DNA of 64,000 nucleotides. Source: Actinomyces wuliandei. GTDB lineage: Bacteria > Actinomycetota > Actinomycetes > Actinomycetales > Actinomycetaceae. A program made the position numbers and the translations under genes. Below the pieces are notes generated by a model, which did not search any database, had not been told where the DNA came from, and was given only the letters and a program-made list of their open reading frames with translations. This document shows positions 27,990 through 36,761 of this stretch, piece by piece. Numbering within the stretch: the first letter of the stretch is position 1; every line of letters begins with the position of its first letter. The stretch spans positions 2,728,001-2,792,000 of the forward strand of contig NZ_CP025227.1 of the NCBI RefSeq assembly GCF_004010955.1, in the 5' to 3' direction.

Positions 27990-28789
27990 TGGCGCGGCTC
28001 AGGACGGACACGCCCAACCCTGTGGCGATCCTCTCCGACCAGGAGTGGCTGACGGTCGAGGCGCTCTGCCAGGGCGACCCCATCCCTGAGGACCGTCTCG
28101 CCCGGAGGCTGCGCAAGGCCGGGATCATCGACGACGTGGGCCTCACCCAGGCCGCCGCCCCCGCCTTCCAAGGGCGGGCCACCGCGAGCCGCTACCTGGA
28201 GGTGGTCCGCCTGGGTCCGCGCGAGGGGGTGCGCCAGGTCCTGGCCTGGATCGGCCCCTCCCGGACAACCATGATGAAGAGCCTGACAGACGGCCTGCAC
28301 GTCTACGGGCTGGACGCCTGCGAGGTCCCCTCCGCCTTCGCCGAGTTCCTCGACTTCCACCCGCGCCCCCTCGTCGAGGCGGAGCCCGTGGTGGTGCCCG
28401 CGCCCGAGGCCACTGGGCTGCTGAGCGAGGGCGGGGACCTCTCTCCCCTGGCCAGCATCTTCACCAGGGTCGGCAAGCGGCTGCGATCGGGCTCGCACCC
28501 AGGGGCTGCCGGTGATACCACGCCGCTGATCGAGGGCCTGGTCAACCAGACATGGTCGATCTCCATCATCACGGCCAGCGTGCGGGTCCCAGGCGTCCTG
28601 GACTGGCAGGTGGACTCCAGTCTCCACACGTTCTCCGTCCCCGAGTGCCTCTACGAGTTCTACCCCCGCTCGCTGGCTCAGGCTGCCGGGCGCAGCCCAG
28701 GCAGCGGGGACGACCCCGACGACCTCATCATGGATCCCACCACCGCCATGATCGCCTGGCTGCGCGCCGTCCCCTGGTTCTTTGCCTGA
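27989..28789 (+). CDS. Unknown protein, possibly EspG-like ESX chaperone
   Basis: A 266-residue soluble protein that starts at ATG 27,989 sharing one base with the previous stop. The N-terminal part begins ILSDQEWLTVEALCQGDPIP, followed by a mixed alpha/beta region and a C-terminal WLRAVPWFFA. The length and the opening resemble EspG proteins, cytosolic chaperones of ESX substrates, but no motif is decisive. It is the last gene of the operon that contains the toxin candidate. It could instead be a second immunity or regulatory protein. Confidence 0.4.
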   Translation: MARLRTDTPNPVAILSDQEWLTVEALCQGDPIPEDRLARRLRKAGIIDDVGLTQAAAPAFQGRATASRYLEVVRLGPREGVRQVLAWIGPSRTTMMKSLTDGLHVYGLDACEVPSAFAEFLDFHPRPLVEAEPVVVPAPEATGLLSEGGDLSPLASIFTRVGKRLRSGSHPGAAGDTTPLIEGLVNQTWSISIITASVRVPGVLDWQVDSSLHTFSVPECLYEFYPRSLAQAAGRSPGSGDDPDDLIMDPTTAMIAWLRAVPWFFA

Positions 28790-29022
28790 CCCGGCGCCCG
28801 CAGCGGGCACCGTGACGACATCCCCGGCGGGAGCGAGCGGCCACCCTCGCCCCCGCCCCACGGCCTGTGACCCGCTTCCACATACCAACGGCTCCACACC
28901 CCGACGACATCCGCCGTGTGCTGTAGACTATATGTGCCGACAGGCCTCGTCTTCCGGGGCCTTACCGCCTCCCGGGAGCCCCAGGAGCCGCCGTGGGCAC
29001 TCACGCGACCAAGGAGGGTACC
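28790..29022. other. Intergenic region before the PTS operon
   Basis: TAGACT at 28,924-28,929 within GCTGTAGACTATATG is a promoter candidate for the PTS genes, with a leader of about 90 nt. The strong AAGGAGG box at 29,011-29,017 fixes the start of the first PTS gene. Confidence 0.4.
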
Positions 29023-29976
29023 GTGCCCGAGCCCCGCGACCAGCCTGACCCCCGCCCCGACCCCACCGACGCGCCCAGCCTGCCCACCCTGGTCGACACC
29101 CGCTCCGTCCGCCTGGGAGCCACCGCCTCCGACTGGCGCGAGGCTGTCCGGGAAGCCGGTGACGCCCTGGTCGCGGCCGGGGCCTGCGCCGCCCCCTACA
29201 CGGAGGCCATGATCCGCTCGGTGGAGGAGCACGGCCCCTACATCGTGCTGTCACCCGGCCTGGCACTGCCTCACGCGCGCCCCGACGACGGCGACGGCGA
29301 CAACTCTGTGACCCGCACCGCCCTGTCCTACGTGCGCCTGACGTCCCCCGTCGCCTTCGGCCACGAGACCAACGACCCTGTCCGCGTCGTCATGGCCCTG
29401 GCCGCCGCTGACGGCACCGCGCACCTGAGGGCGCTGGCGGACCTGGCTGCCATCCTGGCTGACCCGCAGCGCCGCCACCGGCTGGAGAACGCCACCACCC
29501 CCGAGGAGGTCCTCGACGCCCTGCGGCCACCGCAGGCAGGACCGCCCGTCGGCAGGAGCACCGAGGCCGCCGGAGGCACAGGCAGTCCCGAGGGCGCCGA
29601 CAGCAAGGGGAACCCGGGAACCGCCGAGGCCGCCGCAGACAGCGCAGCCAGCACAGGCAGCGCAGCCAGCACTGAGACCACCGTCGCCTCCACGGGACTG
29701 GTCCTCACCGTGTGCGGCAACGGCCTGGGCACCAGCCTGTTCCTGAAGAACACCCTGGAGCAGGTGCTCGACACCTGGGGCTGGCTGCCCTACCTGAGGG
29801 TCGAGGCCACCGACACGATCTCAGCCAGGGGAAGGGCCAAGGACGCCGACCTCCTCCTGACCTCCGGGGCCATCGCCCAGACCCTGGGCGACCCCGGTGT
29901 GCCGGTCGAGGTCATTGAGGACTTCACCTCCCACACCGAGCTCGACGCCGCGCTACGCCGCACCTACGCCGTGTGA
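29023..29976 (+). CDS. PTS enzyme IIA-IIB fusion, ascorbate type
   Basis: The 317-residue cytoplasmic protein joins an EIIA of the mannitol/fructose class (about 22-165, phosphorylated His84 in LALPHARPDDG) through an Ala/Gly/Ser-rich linker (166-225) to an EIIB of the lactose/ascorbate class (about 226-317) with phosphorylated Cys231 in LTVCGNGLGTS. It passes phosphate from HPr to the incoming sugar at the IIC encoded next. GTG 29,023 follows AAGGAGG by 5 nt; an in-frame GTG at 28,993 lacks such a site. The IIA-IIB fusion is a variant of the usual separate UlaB and UlaC proteins. Confidence 0.88.
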   Translation: MPEPRDQPDPRPDPTDAPSLPTLVDTRSVRLGATASDWREAVREAGDALVAAGACAAPYTEAMIRSVEEHGPYIVLSPGLALPHARPDDGDGDNSVTRTALSYVRLTSPVAFGHETNDPVRVVMALAAADGTAHLRALADLAAILADPQRRHRLENATTPEEVLDALRPPQAGPPVGRSTEAAGGTGSPEGADSKGNPGTAEAAADSAASTGSAASTETTVASTGLVLTVCGNGLGTSLFLKNTLEQVLDTWGWLPYLRVEATDTISARGRAKDADLLLTSGAIAQTLGDPGVPVEVIEDFTSHTELDAALRRTYAV

Positions 29977-30042
29977 GCCTGCGACCGCCCGCCCCGTCCA
30001 GCCACCAGTCCTGACCACCAGCACCAACCGCAGGAGACCACT

Positions 30043-31716
30043 GTGTCACTCCTTGCCACCATCGCCCAGTTCGTCGTCAACGAGATCCTCAGCGTCCCCG
30101 CCTTCCTCATCGGCATCATCACGGCCACTGGCCTGGTCGCCCTGCGGCGAGGCACCGGCACGGTGCTGGGAGGCGCTATCAAGGCCGTGCTCGGCTTCCT
30201 GCTGGTCAGTGCCGGCGCGGGCCTGGTCACCGCCTCCCTGGAGCCCCTGGGGACCATGATCCAGGGCAGCCTGGGGACCCGGGGCGTCGTCCCCACCAAC
30301 GAGGCGATCGCGGGCATCGCCCAGGAGCAGTACGGCACCCAGGTCTCCTGGCTGATGATCCTCGGCTTCGTGGTAGCCCTGCTCCTGGCCCGCCTGACCC
30401 CGCTGCGCTACGTCTTCCTCACCGGCCACCACCTCCTGTTCATGGCCACCCTCATCACCATCGTCATGGCCTCCGCCGGCATGCCGGGACCGGTCGTCGT
30501 CGCCCTGGGAGCCCTGCTCCTGGGAGTCCTCATGGTGTCCCTGCCCGCCCTGGCGCACCCGTGGACCAGGCGGGTCACCGGGGACGACTCCATCGCCATC
30601 GGCCACTTCGGCACCCTGGGCTACATCGCAGCAGGAGCCGTGGGGCGGCTGGTGGACCCCCGGGGACGCTCCCGCTCCACCGAGGACCTCAAGGTGCCGG
30701 AGTCCCTGCGCTTCCTACGCGACTCCATGGTGTCCACCGCCTTGTCCATGGTGGTCATGTACCTGGTGCTGGCCGTGGCCTACCTGGCACGGCGTGGCTC
30801 GGACGTGGCCTTCACAGCCTTCGCGGACGGGGCCACAGACGTCGGCAACTACCTCATGCAGGCGGTGACCCAGGGCCTCCAGTTCGGTATCGCGGTCGCT
30901 GTCATCCTGTTCGGGGTCCGCACGATCCTGGGCGAGCTCGTCCCCGCCTTCCAGGGGATCGCGCAGGCCGTGGTCCCCGGGGCCGTCCCGGCGCTGGACG
31001 CGCCGATCGTCTTCCCCTACGCCCAGAACGCCGTCCTCATCGGGTTCCTCTCCTCCTTCACCGGGGGGCTGGTCGGGCTGGCGGTCCTGGGGACCTGGCT
31101 GGGGCCCGCCCTCGGTCTGGCACTCATCCTGCCCGGGCTCGTCCCCCACTTCTTCACCGGGGGCGCGGCAGGCGTCTACGGCAACGCCACTGGTGGGCGC
31201 CGGGGTGCGGTGGCGGGCGGGTTCGTCAACGGCCTGCTGGTGACCTTCCTCCCCGCGCTGCTGCTGCGGGTCCTAGGGACGCTGGAGACGGCTGCCACCA
31301 CCTTCGGCGACACCGACTTCGGCTGGTTCGGCCTTCTCATCGGGTACGGCGCCCGGACCGGCACCGCAGCAGGAGGCGTGGTGCTCGCCCTGGTGGCCGC
31401 AGGGCTCCTGGCGGCAGCCATCGTGGTGCAGCGCCGGGTGGTGGAGCCCGGCTGGGACCCCGCCCCGGCCCGTCCCCGGACAGGCGGTCAGGCCGCAGCC
31501 GCCCCCGGCGCCGAGGCCACGGGTAACGCAGCGTCACAAGAGGCGTCACAGGCACCGCCGTCGCCACGGCAGCAGGCCGGAACCGTCTCCGGCACGACAG
31601 ACGACTCCCCCACCTCACCCCGGCGCCACCCGCGCGTGAGACCCCCGGCCGGCGCTCCGGCCCCTCCCCCGCCGCCCCTCCCGCAGGACAGCACCGGCCC
31701 CACTCAGGCACACTAG
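30043..31716 (+). CDS. ulaA: PTS ascorbate-type transporter subunit IIC
   Basis: The 557-residue membrane protein has about 11 hydrophobic segments over residues 1-460 and the UlaA-family pattern ([19 protein letters not shown] near 20, [20 protein letters not shown] near 167, [20 protein letters not shown] near 320). It would translocate and phosphorylate L-ascorbate or a related sugar together with the preceding IIA-IIB. A Pro/Ala/Thr-rich tail of about 80 residues is an unusual addition. GTG 30,043 has GGAG 7 nt upstream. No regulator or ula catabolic genes follow, so the substrate is not confirmed. Confidence 0.85.
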   Translation: MSLLATIAQFVVNEILSVPAFLIGIITATGLVALRRGTGTVLGGAIKAVLGFLLVSAGAGLVTASLEPLGTMIQGSLGTRGVVPTNEAIAGIAQEQYGTQVSWLMILGFVVALLLARLTPLRYVFLTGHHLLFMATLITIVMASAGMPGPVVVALGALLLGVLMVSLPALAHPWTRRVTGDDSIAIGHFGTLGYIAAGAVGRLVDPRGRSRSTEDLKVPESLRFLRDSMVSTALSMVVMYLVLAVAYLARRGSDVAFTAFADGATDVGNYLMQAVTQGLQFGIAVAVILFGVRTILGELVPAFQGIAQAVVPGAVPALDAPIVFPYAQNAVLIGFLSSFTGGLVGLAVLGTWLGPALGLALILPGLVPHFFTGGAAGVYGNATGGRRGAVAGGFVNGLLVTFLPALLLRVLGTLETAATTFGDTDFGWFGLLIGYGARTGTAAGGVVLALVAAGLLAAAIVVQRRVVEPGWDPAPARPRTGGQAAAAPGAEATGNAASQEASQAPPSPRQQAGTVSGTTDDSPTSPRRHPRVRPPAGAPAPPPPPLPQDSTGPTQAH

Positions 31717-31721
31717 TTCTC

Positions 31722-32417
31722 ATGACCAGCACCGCACTCCCTGAGCCACTGCCCGACACCGCTCAGCCCGGCCCTAACGCCTCTGCCGCACCCACCACAC
31801 CCACCTCGCCCAGGAGCTCACCGCCCGACGCCGCGCCGCCCCTGGCCCCGCCACGCCGCCGCCAGCCCCGGCACGCGACCGGCCCCGCCACCATCGACCT
31901 CGACCAGGTGGTCCACTACCTGCCCCGGACCGGGATCGGCACCGACGTGCACGCCTTCGCCGCCCCCGGCTCCACCACCCCGCTGCACCTGGCCTGCCTG
32001 GAGTGGCCCGGGCAGACCGGGCTGGAGGGTCACTCCGACGGCGACGTCGTCGCGCACGCCTGCTGTGACGCCCTCCTGTCCGCTACCGGCCTGGGGGACC
32101 TGGGCAGCGTCTTCGGCACGGCGGAGCCACGGTGGCAGGGGGCCTCAGGGGCACTCCTCCTGGCTGAGACCGCCCGGCGGGTGCGCCAGGCCGGCTTCGA
32201 GATCGGCAACGTCGCCGTCCAGCTGGTCGGGCAGCGCCCCCGGGTGGCCGACCGTACCGCGGAGGCGGCGGCGGCGCTGTCAGCAGCGGCCTCGGCACGG
32301 GTCACCTTCAGCGCCACCACGACCGACCACCTGGGGTTCCTGGGACGGGAGGAGGGGCTGGCTGCGGTGGCCACCGCACTGGTCTACCCGGCTCACCCGG
32401 CCTGGCGCGCCTCCTGA
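31722..32417 (+). CDS. ispF: 2-C-methyl-D-erythritol 2,4-cyclodiphosphate synthase
   Basis: Residues 65-231 are an IspF domain with metal-binding GTDVHAF (Asp and His), [10 protein letters not shown] with the third His ligand, and the [20 protein letters not shown] segment; [16 protein letters not shown] closes the domain. IspF cyclises CDP-ME 2-phosphate in the MEP isoprenoid pathway. The first 62 residues are Pro/Ala/Thr-rich and absent from normal IspF (about 160 residues), so either this is a disordered extension or the true start lies further down. The gene begins 5 bp after the PTS IIC stop. No ispD adjoins it. Confidence 0.9.
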   Translation: MTSTALPEPLPDTAQPGPNASAAPTTPTSPRSSPPDAAPPLAPPRRRQPRHATGPATIDLDQVVHYLPRTGIGTDVHAFAAPGSTTPLHLACLEWPGQTGLEGHSDGDVVAHACCDALLSATGLGDLGSVFGTAEPRWQGASGALLLAETARRVRQAGFEIGNVAVQLVGQRPRVADRTAEAAAALSAAASARVTFSATTTDHLGFLGREEGLAAVATALVYPAHPAWRAS

Positions 32418-32469
32418 CCCCGTCTCCTGGTCACCAGCCTTTCCAGCCCCGGTCACCGTCACACCCCGG

Positions 32470-32475
32470 TAGGGT
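32470..32475 (+). promoter_or_regulatory. -10 box (TAGGGT) of cysS
   Basis: TAGGGT ends 6 nt before GTG 32,482 with no ribosome binding site: a probable leaderless start and an internal promoter after ispF. Confidence 0.5.
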
Positions 32476-32481
32476 GGGACG

Positions 32482-34062
32482 GTGACTACAGTGACTGCCG
32501 TGCCTGCCGGCTCCCCCGCCCCCCAGCCGACCCTGCGCCTGTACGACTCCGCAGCCCGGGAGGTCGTCCCCCTGGCCCCCACCGTGACCCCGGGAGTGGT
32601 CGCGATATACCTGTGCGGCGCCACGGTCCAGGGCAGCCCGCACATCGGGCACATGCGCTCAGCCATCGCCTTTGACGTGTTGCGCCGGTGGCTGGAGCGC
32701 CAGGGCCAGAAGGTCGTCCTCATCCGCAACGTCACCGACATCGACGACAAGATCCTTACCCGCTCCGCCGCAGCCGTCCCCCCCGTCGCCTGGTGGGCGT
32801 GGGCGCAGCGTCACGAGCGCGAGTTCGACGCCGCCTACCGCGCCCTGGGCGTGGCCCCCCCAACCTACGAGCCTCGCGCCACCGGCCACGTCCCGGAGAT
32901 GATCAGCCTGGTCACCCGCCTGCTGGAACGCGGCCACGCCTACACGGGGGAGGCTGGCAACGTCTACTTCTCTGTGGCCTCCCTGCCCGGCTACGGCTCG
33001 CTGACCAACCAGCGTCCCGAGGACCTGGCCTCCACCGAGGAGGAGCCGCAGCAGGAGGACCAGGAGGACACCGAGGCGGACAAGCGCGACCCACGGGACT
33101 TCGCCCTGTGGAAGGCGGCCAGGCCGGGCGAGCCGCAGGACGCCGCCTGGGACGCCCCGTGGGGGCGCGGGCGTCCCGGGTGGCACCTGGAGTGCTCGGC
33201 CATGTCGCACCGTTACCTGGGCGAGGAGTTCGACATCCACGGGGGTGGGATCGACCTGCGCTTCCCGCACCACGAGAACGAGCAGGCCCAGTCCCACGGC
33301 GCTGGGTGGGGCTTTGCCCGGCACTGGGTCCACAATGCCTGGGTCACGATCAAGGGCGCCAAGATGAGCAAGTCGCTGGGCAACTCCCTGACCGTGGCCG
33401 AGCTCCTCAGGTCGCACGACCCGGTCGTCCTGCGTCTGGCCATGGGGACCGTCCACCACCGCTCCACCGTGGAGTTCTCCGAGGAGACCCTGACCGAGGC
33501 CGCCTCCCTGTGGGAGCGCCTGACCAGTGCCCTGACCCGGGCGCAGGAGCTCTGCGGGGACCTGGGGAGCACCGACCAGGCTGGGCTGAGGCGGCTGGCG
33601 CTGCCTGAGGCCTTTGCCGCCGCCATGGACGACGACCTCAACCTGGCGGGCGCCATGGCCCAGGTGCACGCCTGCCTCAAGAGGCTCAACATGGCCCTGG
33701 CCCAGGCGGGCCACGACGGCGCGGGCGCCGCCGCCGACGCGGGGACAGCCGGGGCCGCGCCTTCCGGAGTTGAGACCGTGCGCCAGGCCGCCCTGGAGCT
33801 GCGCGCTATGCTAGACGTCCTGGGGCTTGACCCCTTCAGCGATCCGTGGCGCTCCTGCCTGGCAGGGGCCGCAAGGTCGACAAGCGGGTCCGACGCGGCC
33901 GCGCACGCCCTGGACCACCTGGTGACCGACCTCCTCGACCAGCGCGCCCAGGCCCGGGCCGCTAAGGACTGGGCCCGGGCGGACGCCCTGCGTGACGCCC
34001 TGTCGCAGGCAGGGGTCGTCGTCGAGGACTCACCCGTCGGCGCCCGCTGGCACCTGGCCTGA
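32482..34062 (+). CDS. cysS: Cysteinyl-tRNA synthetase
   Basis: The 526-residue class I synthetase has the zinc-ligand CGATV (Cys45), the HIGH motif in SPHIGHMRS (54-57), the second zinc-site segment LECSAMS with HHENE, and KMSKS in [11 protein letters not shown] (about 293-297). The C-terminal DALR domain is present and ends with [11 protein letters not shown]. It charges tRNA-Cys. An insertion rich in Glu and Gln (about 183-197) is unusual. The GTG start fits the leaderless -10. It is followed by rlmB 38 bp later, the common actinobacterial order ispF-cysS-rlmB. Confidence 0.97.
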   Translation: MTTVTAVPAGSPAPQPTLRLYDSAAREVVPLAPTVTPGVVAIYLCGATVQGSPHIGHMRSAIAFDVLRRWLERQGQKVVLIRNVTDIDDKILTRSAAAVPPVAWWAWAQRHEREFDAAYRALGVAPPTYEPRATGHVPEMISLVTRLLERGHAYTGEAGNVYFSVASLPGYGSLTNQRPEDLASTEEEPQQEDQEDTEADKRDPRDFALWKAARPGEPQDAAWDAPWGRGRPGWHLECSAMSHRYLGEEFDIHGGGIDLRFPHHENEQAQSHGAGWGFARHWVHNAWVTIKGAKMSKSLGNSLTVAELLRSHDPVVLRLAMGTVHHRSTVEFSEETLTEAASLWERLTSALTRAQELCGDLGSTDQAGLRRLALPEAFAAAMDDDLNLAGAMAQVHACLKRLNMALAQAGHDGAGAAADAGTAGAAPSGVETVRQAALELRAMLDVLGLDPFSDPWRSCLAGAARSTSGSDAAAHALDHLVTDLLDQRAQARAAKDWARADALRDALSQAGVVVEDSPVGARWHLA

Positions 34063-34100
34063 CCAGGACCAGGAACGACAAGCTAAGGAGGCACCCAGCG

Positions 34101-35108
34101 ATGCCTGGAAACGACCGTCGCCACGGCGCCCTGCGCCGACGCGGCAGGAAGGGCCCCACCAAGGGGTCCGGCGGAAACCGCCGTCGCGGCCTGGAGGGCA
34201 GAGGACCCACGCCAAAGGCGGAGGACCGCGTCGGCCACCCCAGGGCGCGGGCCAGGCAGCAGGCTCAGGCGCAGCAGGAGCGCCCCAGCCGCGCTGAGCA
34301 GCACCACCGCACCCGCGAGCGCCTCCGGGTCTCCCGCAGCAGCGAGATCGTGTTCGGCCGCAACGCCGTGGCAGAGGCCGCCTACGCCTCCGTGCCCTTC
34401 TCCCAGGTCTTCATGGCCGCCTCGGCCGACGACGACGAGCGCCTCCAGGCGGTAGTACGGCGTGCCGCCCTGGCTGCCGCCCCCGTCGTGGAAGCCAGCA
34501 GGGCGGACCTGGATGCCCTGACCGAGGGCGCCGCCCACCAGGGCGTGGCCGTGGAGGTGCCCCCCTACCAGTACGTGAGCGCGGCAGACCTGCTGGAGGG
34601 CGCCCGCAGCCGGGACCGCACCCCCCTGCTCGTGGCCCTGGACCAGGTCACCGACCCCCACAACCTGGGAGCCGTCCTGCGCAGCGCTGGAGCCTTCGGC
34701 GCCGACGGGGTCATCGTCCCCGCCCGCCGCAGCGTCGGCGTCACCGCAGCCGCGTGGAAGGTCTCCGCAGGCGCGGCGGCACGGGTGCGCGTCGCACGTG
34801 AGACCAACATGGTGCGCTGCCTGGAACGCCTCCAGAGGCAGGGGTGCTTTGTGGTGGGGCTCGACACCCGCGCCACGACGCACGTGGAGGACATGGGCCT
34901 GGCCGACTCCCCCCTGGTCGTCGTGACCGGCTCGGAGGGCAGGGGCCTGTCCCGTCTGGTGCGTGAGACCTGCGACCTTCTGGTCTCAGTGCCTATCACC
35001 GGCTCCGTGGACTCCCTCAACGCCGCAGTCGCCACCAGCATCAGCCTCTACGAGGTCGACCGCCTCCGCCGCCAGGCACGGGGCGCGGCCGAGGTCGGCA
35101 CCCGCTAG
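34101..35108 (+). CDS. rlmB: 23S rRNA (guanosine-2251-2'-O)-methyltransferase
   Basis: The 335-residue protein has a basic, disordered N-terminus (1-75, rich in Arg, Lys, Gly), a SpoU substrate-binding domain opening with SEIVFGRNAVAEA, and a knotted SpoU methyltransferase domain: motif 1 DQVTDPHNLGAVLRSA, motif 2 VTGSEGRGLSRL, motif 3 PITGSVDSLNAAVATSI. It methylates the ribose of G2251 (E. coli numbering) with S-adenosylmethionine. TAAGGAGG lies 9 nt before the ATG. It shares the cysS neighbourhood typical of actinobacteria. Confidence 0.93.
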   Translation: MPGNDRRHGALRRRGRKGPTKGSGGNRRRGLEGRGPTPKAEDRVGHPRARARQQAQAQQERPSRAEQHHRTRERLRVSRSSEIVFGRNAVAEAAYASVPFSQVFMAASADDDERLQAVVRRAALAAAPVVEASRADLDALTEGAAHQGVAVEVPPYQYVSAADLLEGARSRDRTPLLVALDQVTDPHNLGAVLRSAGAFGADGVIVPARRSVGVTAAAWKVSAGAAARVRVARETNMVRCLERLQRQGCFVVGLDTRATTHVEDMGLADSPLVVVTGSEGRGLSRLVRETCDLLVSVPITGSVDSLNAAVATSISLYEVDRLRRQARGAAEVGTR

Positions 35109-35187
35109 GACTCACTGGCGCTCTCCCCACAGACAACCGGGCCCTGTTTGCTGACACAATAGGCCCAGCCCACCACAGGAGGTCCCC

Positions 35188-36429
35188 ATGGCCCAAGCCG
35201 TGCCCCAGCGCTGGAACCGTACCGACGGGGTGCTTGTCGCCCCGGGCGCGGCCCCGGAGGCCGTTGCTGCCGCCTTTGCCGCCCGCAGCGTCGTCGCCCG
35301 CCTTGAGTGGTTCCCCACCACCGCCCACCTGCTCAGCCTCACCTTGATGACCGACGCGGACGGACGCGTGGCTGTCACCCCTCCCTCCCGCGGGGGCGTC
35401 GTCCCCGGCCCAGGGGTCGGTGAGCTGGTGGAGTCACTGGCACGTGAGCTCACGGCTGACGTCGCTGTCGGCCCGGCCTCCTTCAACGCCCTGCCGACCG
35501 ACCTCACGCTGCCCCCGGCCACCACCCACGGGGCCGCCAGCGCGCGCACTGTCGTAGTCTCCCCCGTGAGCGCCTACATGGTTCCCCTGCAGGCCACGCT
35601 CCTGGAACGGCCCCTGGCGGTCGCCTCCGCGCCTGGCCTGGACCGCCGCATCATCATGTACTCCGGGGAGGGCAACGGCCTGGGAGCCTTCGGCTGGGAC
35701 GAGGAGTCCCTCCCGGCCCTGGTCCTGACCTCCGACTCGGAGGACATGTCGGTGCGCGCCGTGACTACCGGGGACCCGGAGGAGGACGCCGTCTTCTCCT
35801 GGGGCATGAGCTCGCTGCACGTGTGGGGCGCCGTCAAGGAGCCGGGTCCCGCCCTGCGCGCCCTGGCCGACGAGGTGCTCGCCGACCGCAAGGACGCCTC
35901 TGACATCGCTGCCGCCGTGCCGGGTGCGGACCTGGAGGCTGCGGCGGCCGCTGTGCTTCGGCCAGGTGTCGAGGGCTTCCAGGCAATGATCGAGGCGCTG
36001 GGCCTTCCCGACTGGGTGCTCAAGGTGCTGACGGGCAGCCTGGCCCCGGTCGAGGTGCCGGGTGTCGTCGTCCACGAGCCCCGGGGCCTGTCCAACGCCG
36101 TGGGCCGCAGTGTCGGGCTGTTCCTGGAGGACCCCTCCTCCCCCGGCTCCGCCCTCTGGCACTCCTACGTCCGCACGGTCACCGACATGCCCTGGGCTGT
36201 CAGGGCGGTCACCCTCCTGGAGGCCAGCCTGGGCGGGACGCTCATGGGTGCTGCGGTGCGTCGGCACCGCAGCGGGGGCAGCCTGTCAGGAGGGCTTGTG
36301 GCTCTGGGAACCTTCCTCATTGTCGATGCCGTCACCGAGGTCTCGCTGGCCTCGTGGACCCGCCACCGCGAGCTGCGCCGCCGGGCAGACCGGGAGACCG
36401 CTCTGGTCGCCGAGGAGCTCGGGGCCTGA
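35188..36429 (+). CDS. Hypothetical protein
   Basis: A 413-residue protein that I do not recognise. It opens PQRWNRTDGVLVAPGAAPEAV, has mixed alpha/beta character up to about residue 230 (with DEESLPALVLTSDSEDMSVRA), a helical middle part, and two hydrophobic segments near the C-terminus (about 340-385, TLLEASLGGTLMGAAV and LVALGTFLIVDAV) followed by a charged end. There is no signal peptide. GGAGG is 5 nt before the ATG. It lies 79 bp after rlmB in the same direction and just before the second nested-repeat element. Confidence 0.6.
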   Translation: MAQAVPQRWNRTDGVLVAPGAAPEAVAAAFAARSVVARLEWFPTTAHLLSLTLMTDADGRVAVTPPSRGGVVPGPGVGELVESLARELTADVAVGPASFNALPTDLTLPPATTHGAASARTVVVSPVSAYMVPLQATLLERPLAVASAPGLDRRIIMYSGEGNGLGAFGWDEESLPALVLTSDSEDMSVRAVTTGDPEEDAVFSWGMSSLHVWGAVKEPGPALRALADEVLADRKDASDIAAAVPGADLEAAAAAVLRPGVEGFQAMIEALGLPDWVLKVLTGSLAPVEVPGVVVHEPRGLSNAVGRSVGLFLEDPSSPGSALWHSYVRTVTDMPWAVRAVTLLEASLGGTLMGAAVRRHRSGGSLSGGLVALGTFLIVDAVTEVSLASWTRHRELRRRADRETALVAEELGA

Positions 36430-36476
36430 CACCGCACCCTCACCCTCCTTGGGACCAGCCCCTCCAGCCCCGGCTG

Positions 36477-36707
36477 CTGCACATCTTCACGGTCCTTCCA
36501 GGTCGGGCCGGGAACGCGGCCCGCAGGGTTCTGAGGCTGCTGCGCGGGCTGCCAGGCCGATGATGTGCAGAAGAGTGGGTGCTGCACATCATCAAGTCTG
36601 TGGCAGGCGGTGTGGGGCCAACCCGGATGGTCTTTCCCGCAGAGTGATGCGGTTGCGATGCGGGCCAGTCCGCTGGCGCCGGGCGTCGCAGCCAGTGAAG
36701 ATGTGCA
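36477..36707. repeat. Nested inverted-repeat intergenic element, copy B
   Basis: The outer arms are CTGCACATCTTCA (36,477-36,489) and TGAAGATGTGCA (36,696-36,707); the inner arms are ATGATGTGCAG (36,560-36,570) and CTGCACATCAT (36,582-36,592) with an 11-nt loop. Order, orientation, arm sequence and loop length match copy A at 22.9-23.2 kb, while the rest of the sequence is different. It lies between the convergent hypothetical and DUF4032 genes. Confidence 0.8.
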
Positions 36708-36761
36708 TGATGGGTGCGGGCACGTACCAGCAGCCGTCCCCGAGGGCCGGGGGAGCCGTCC

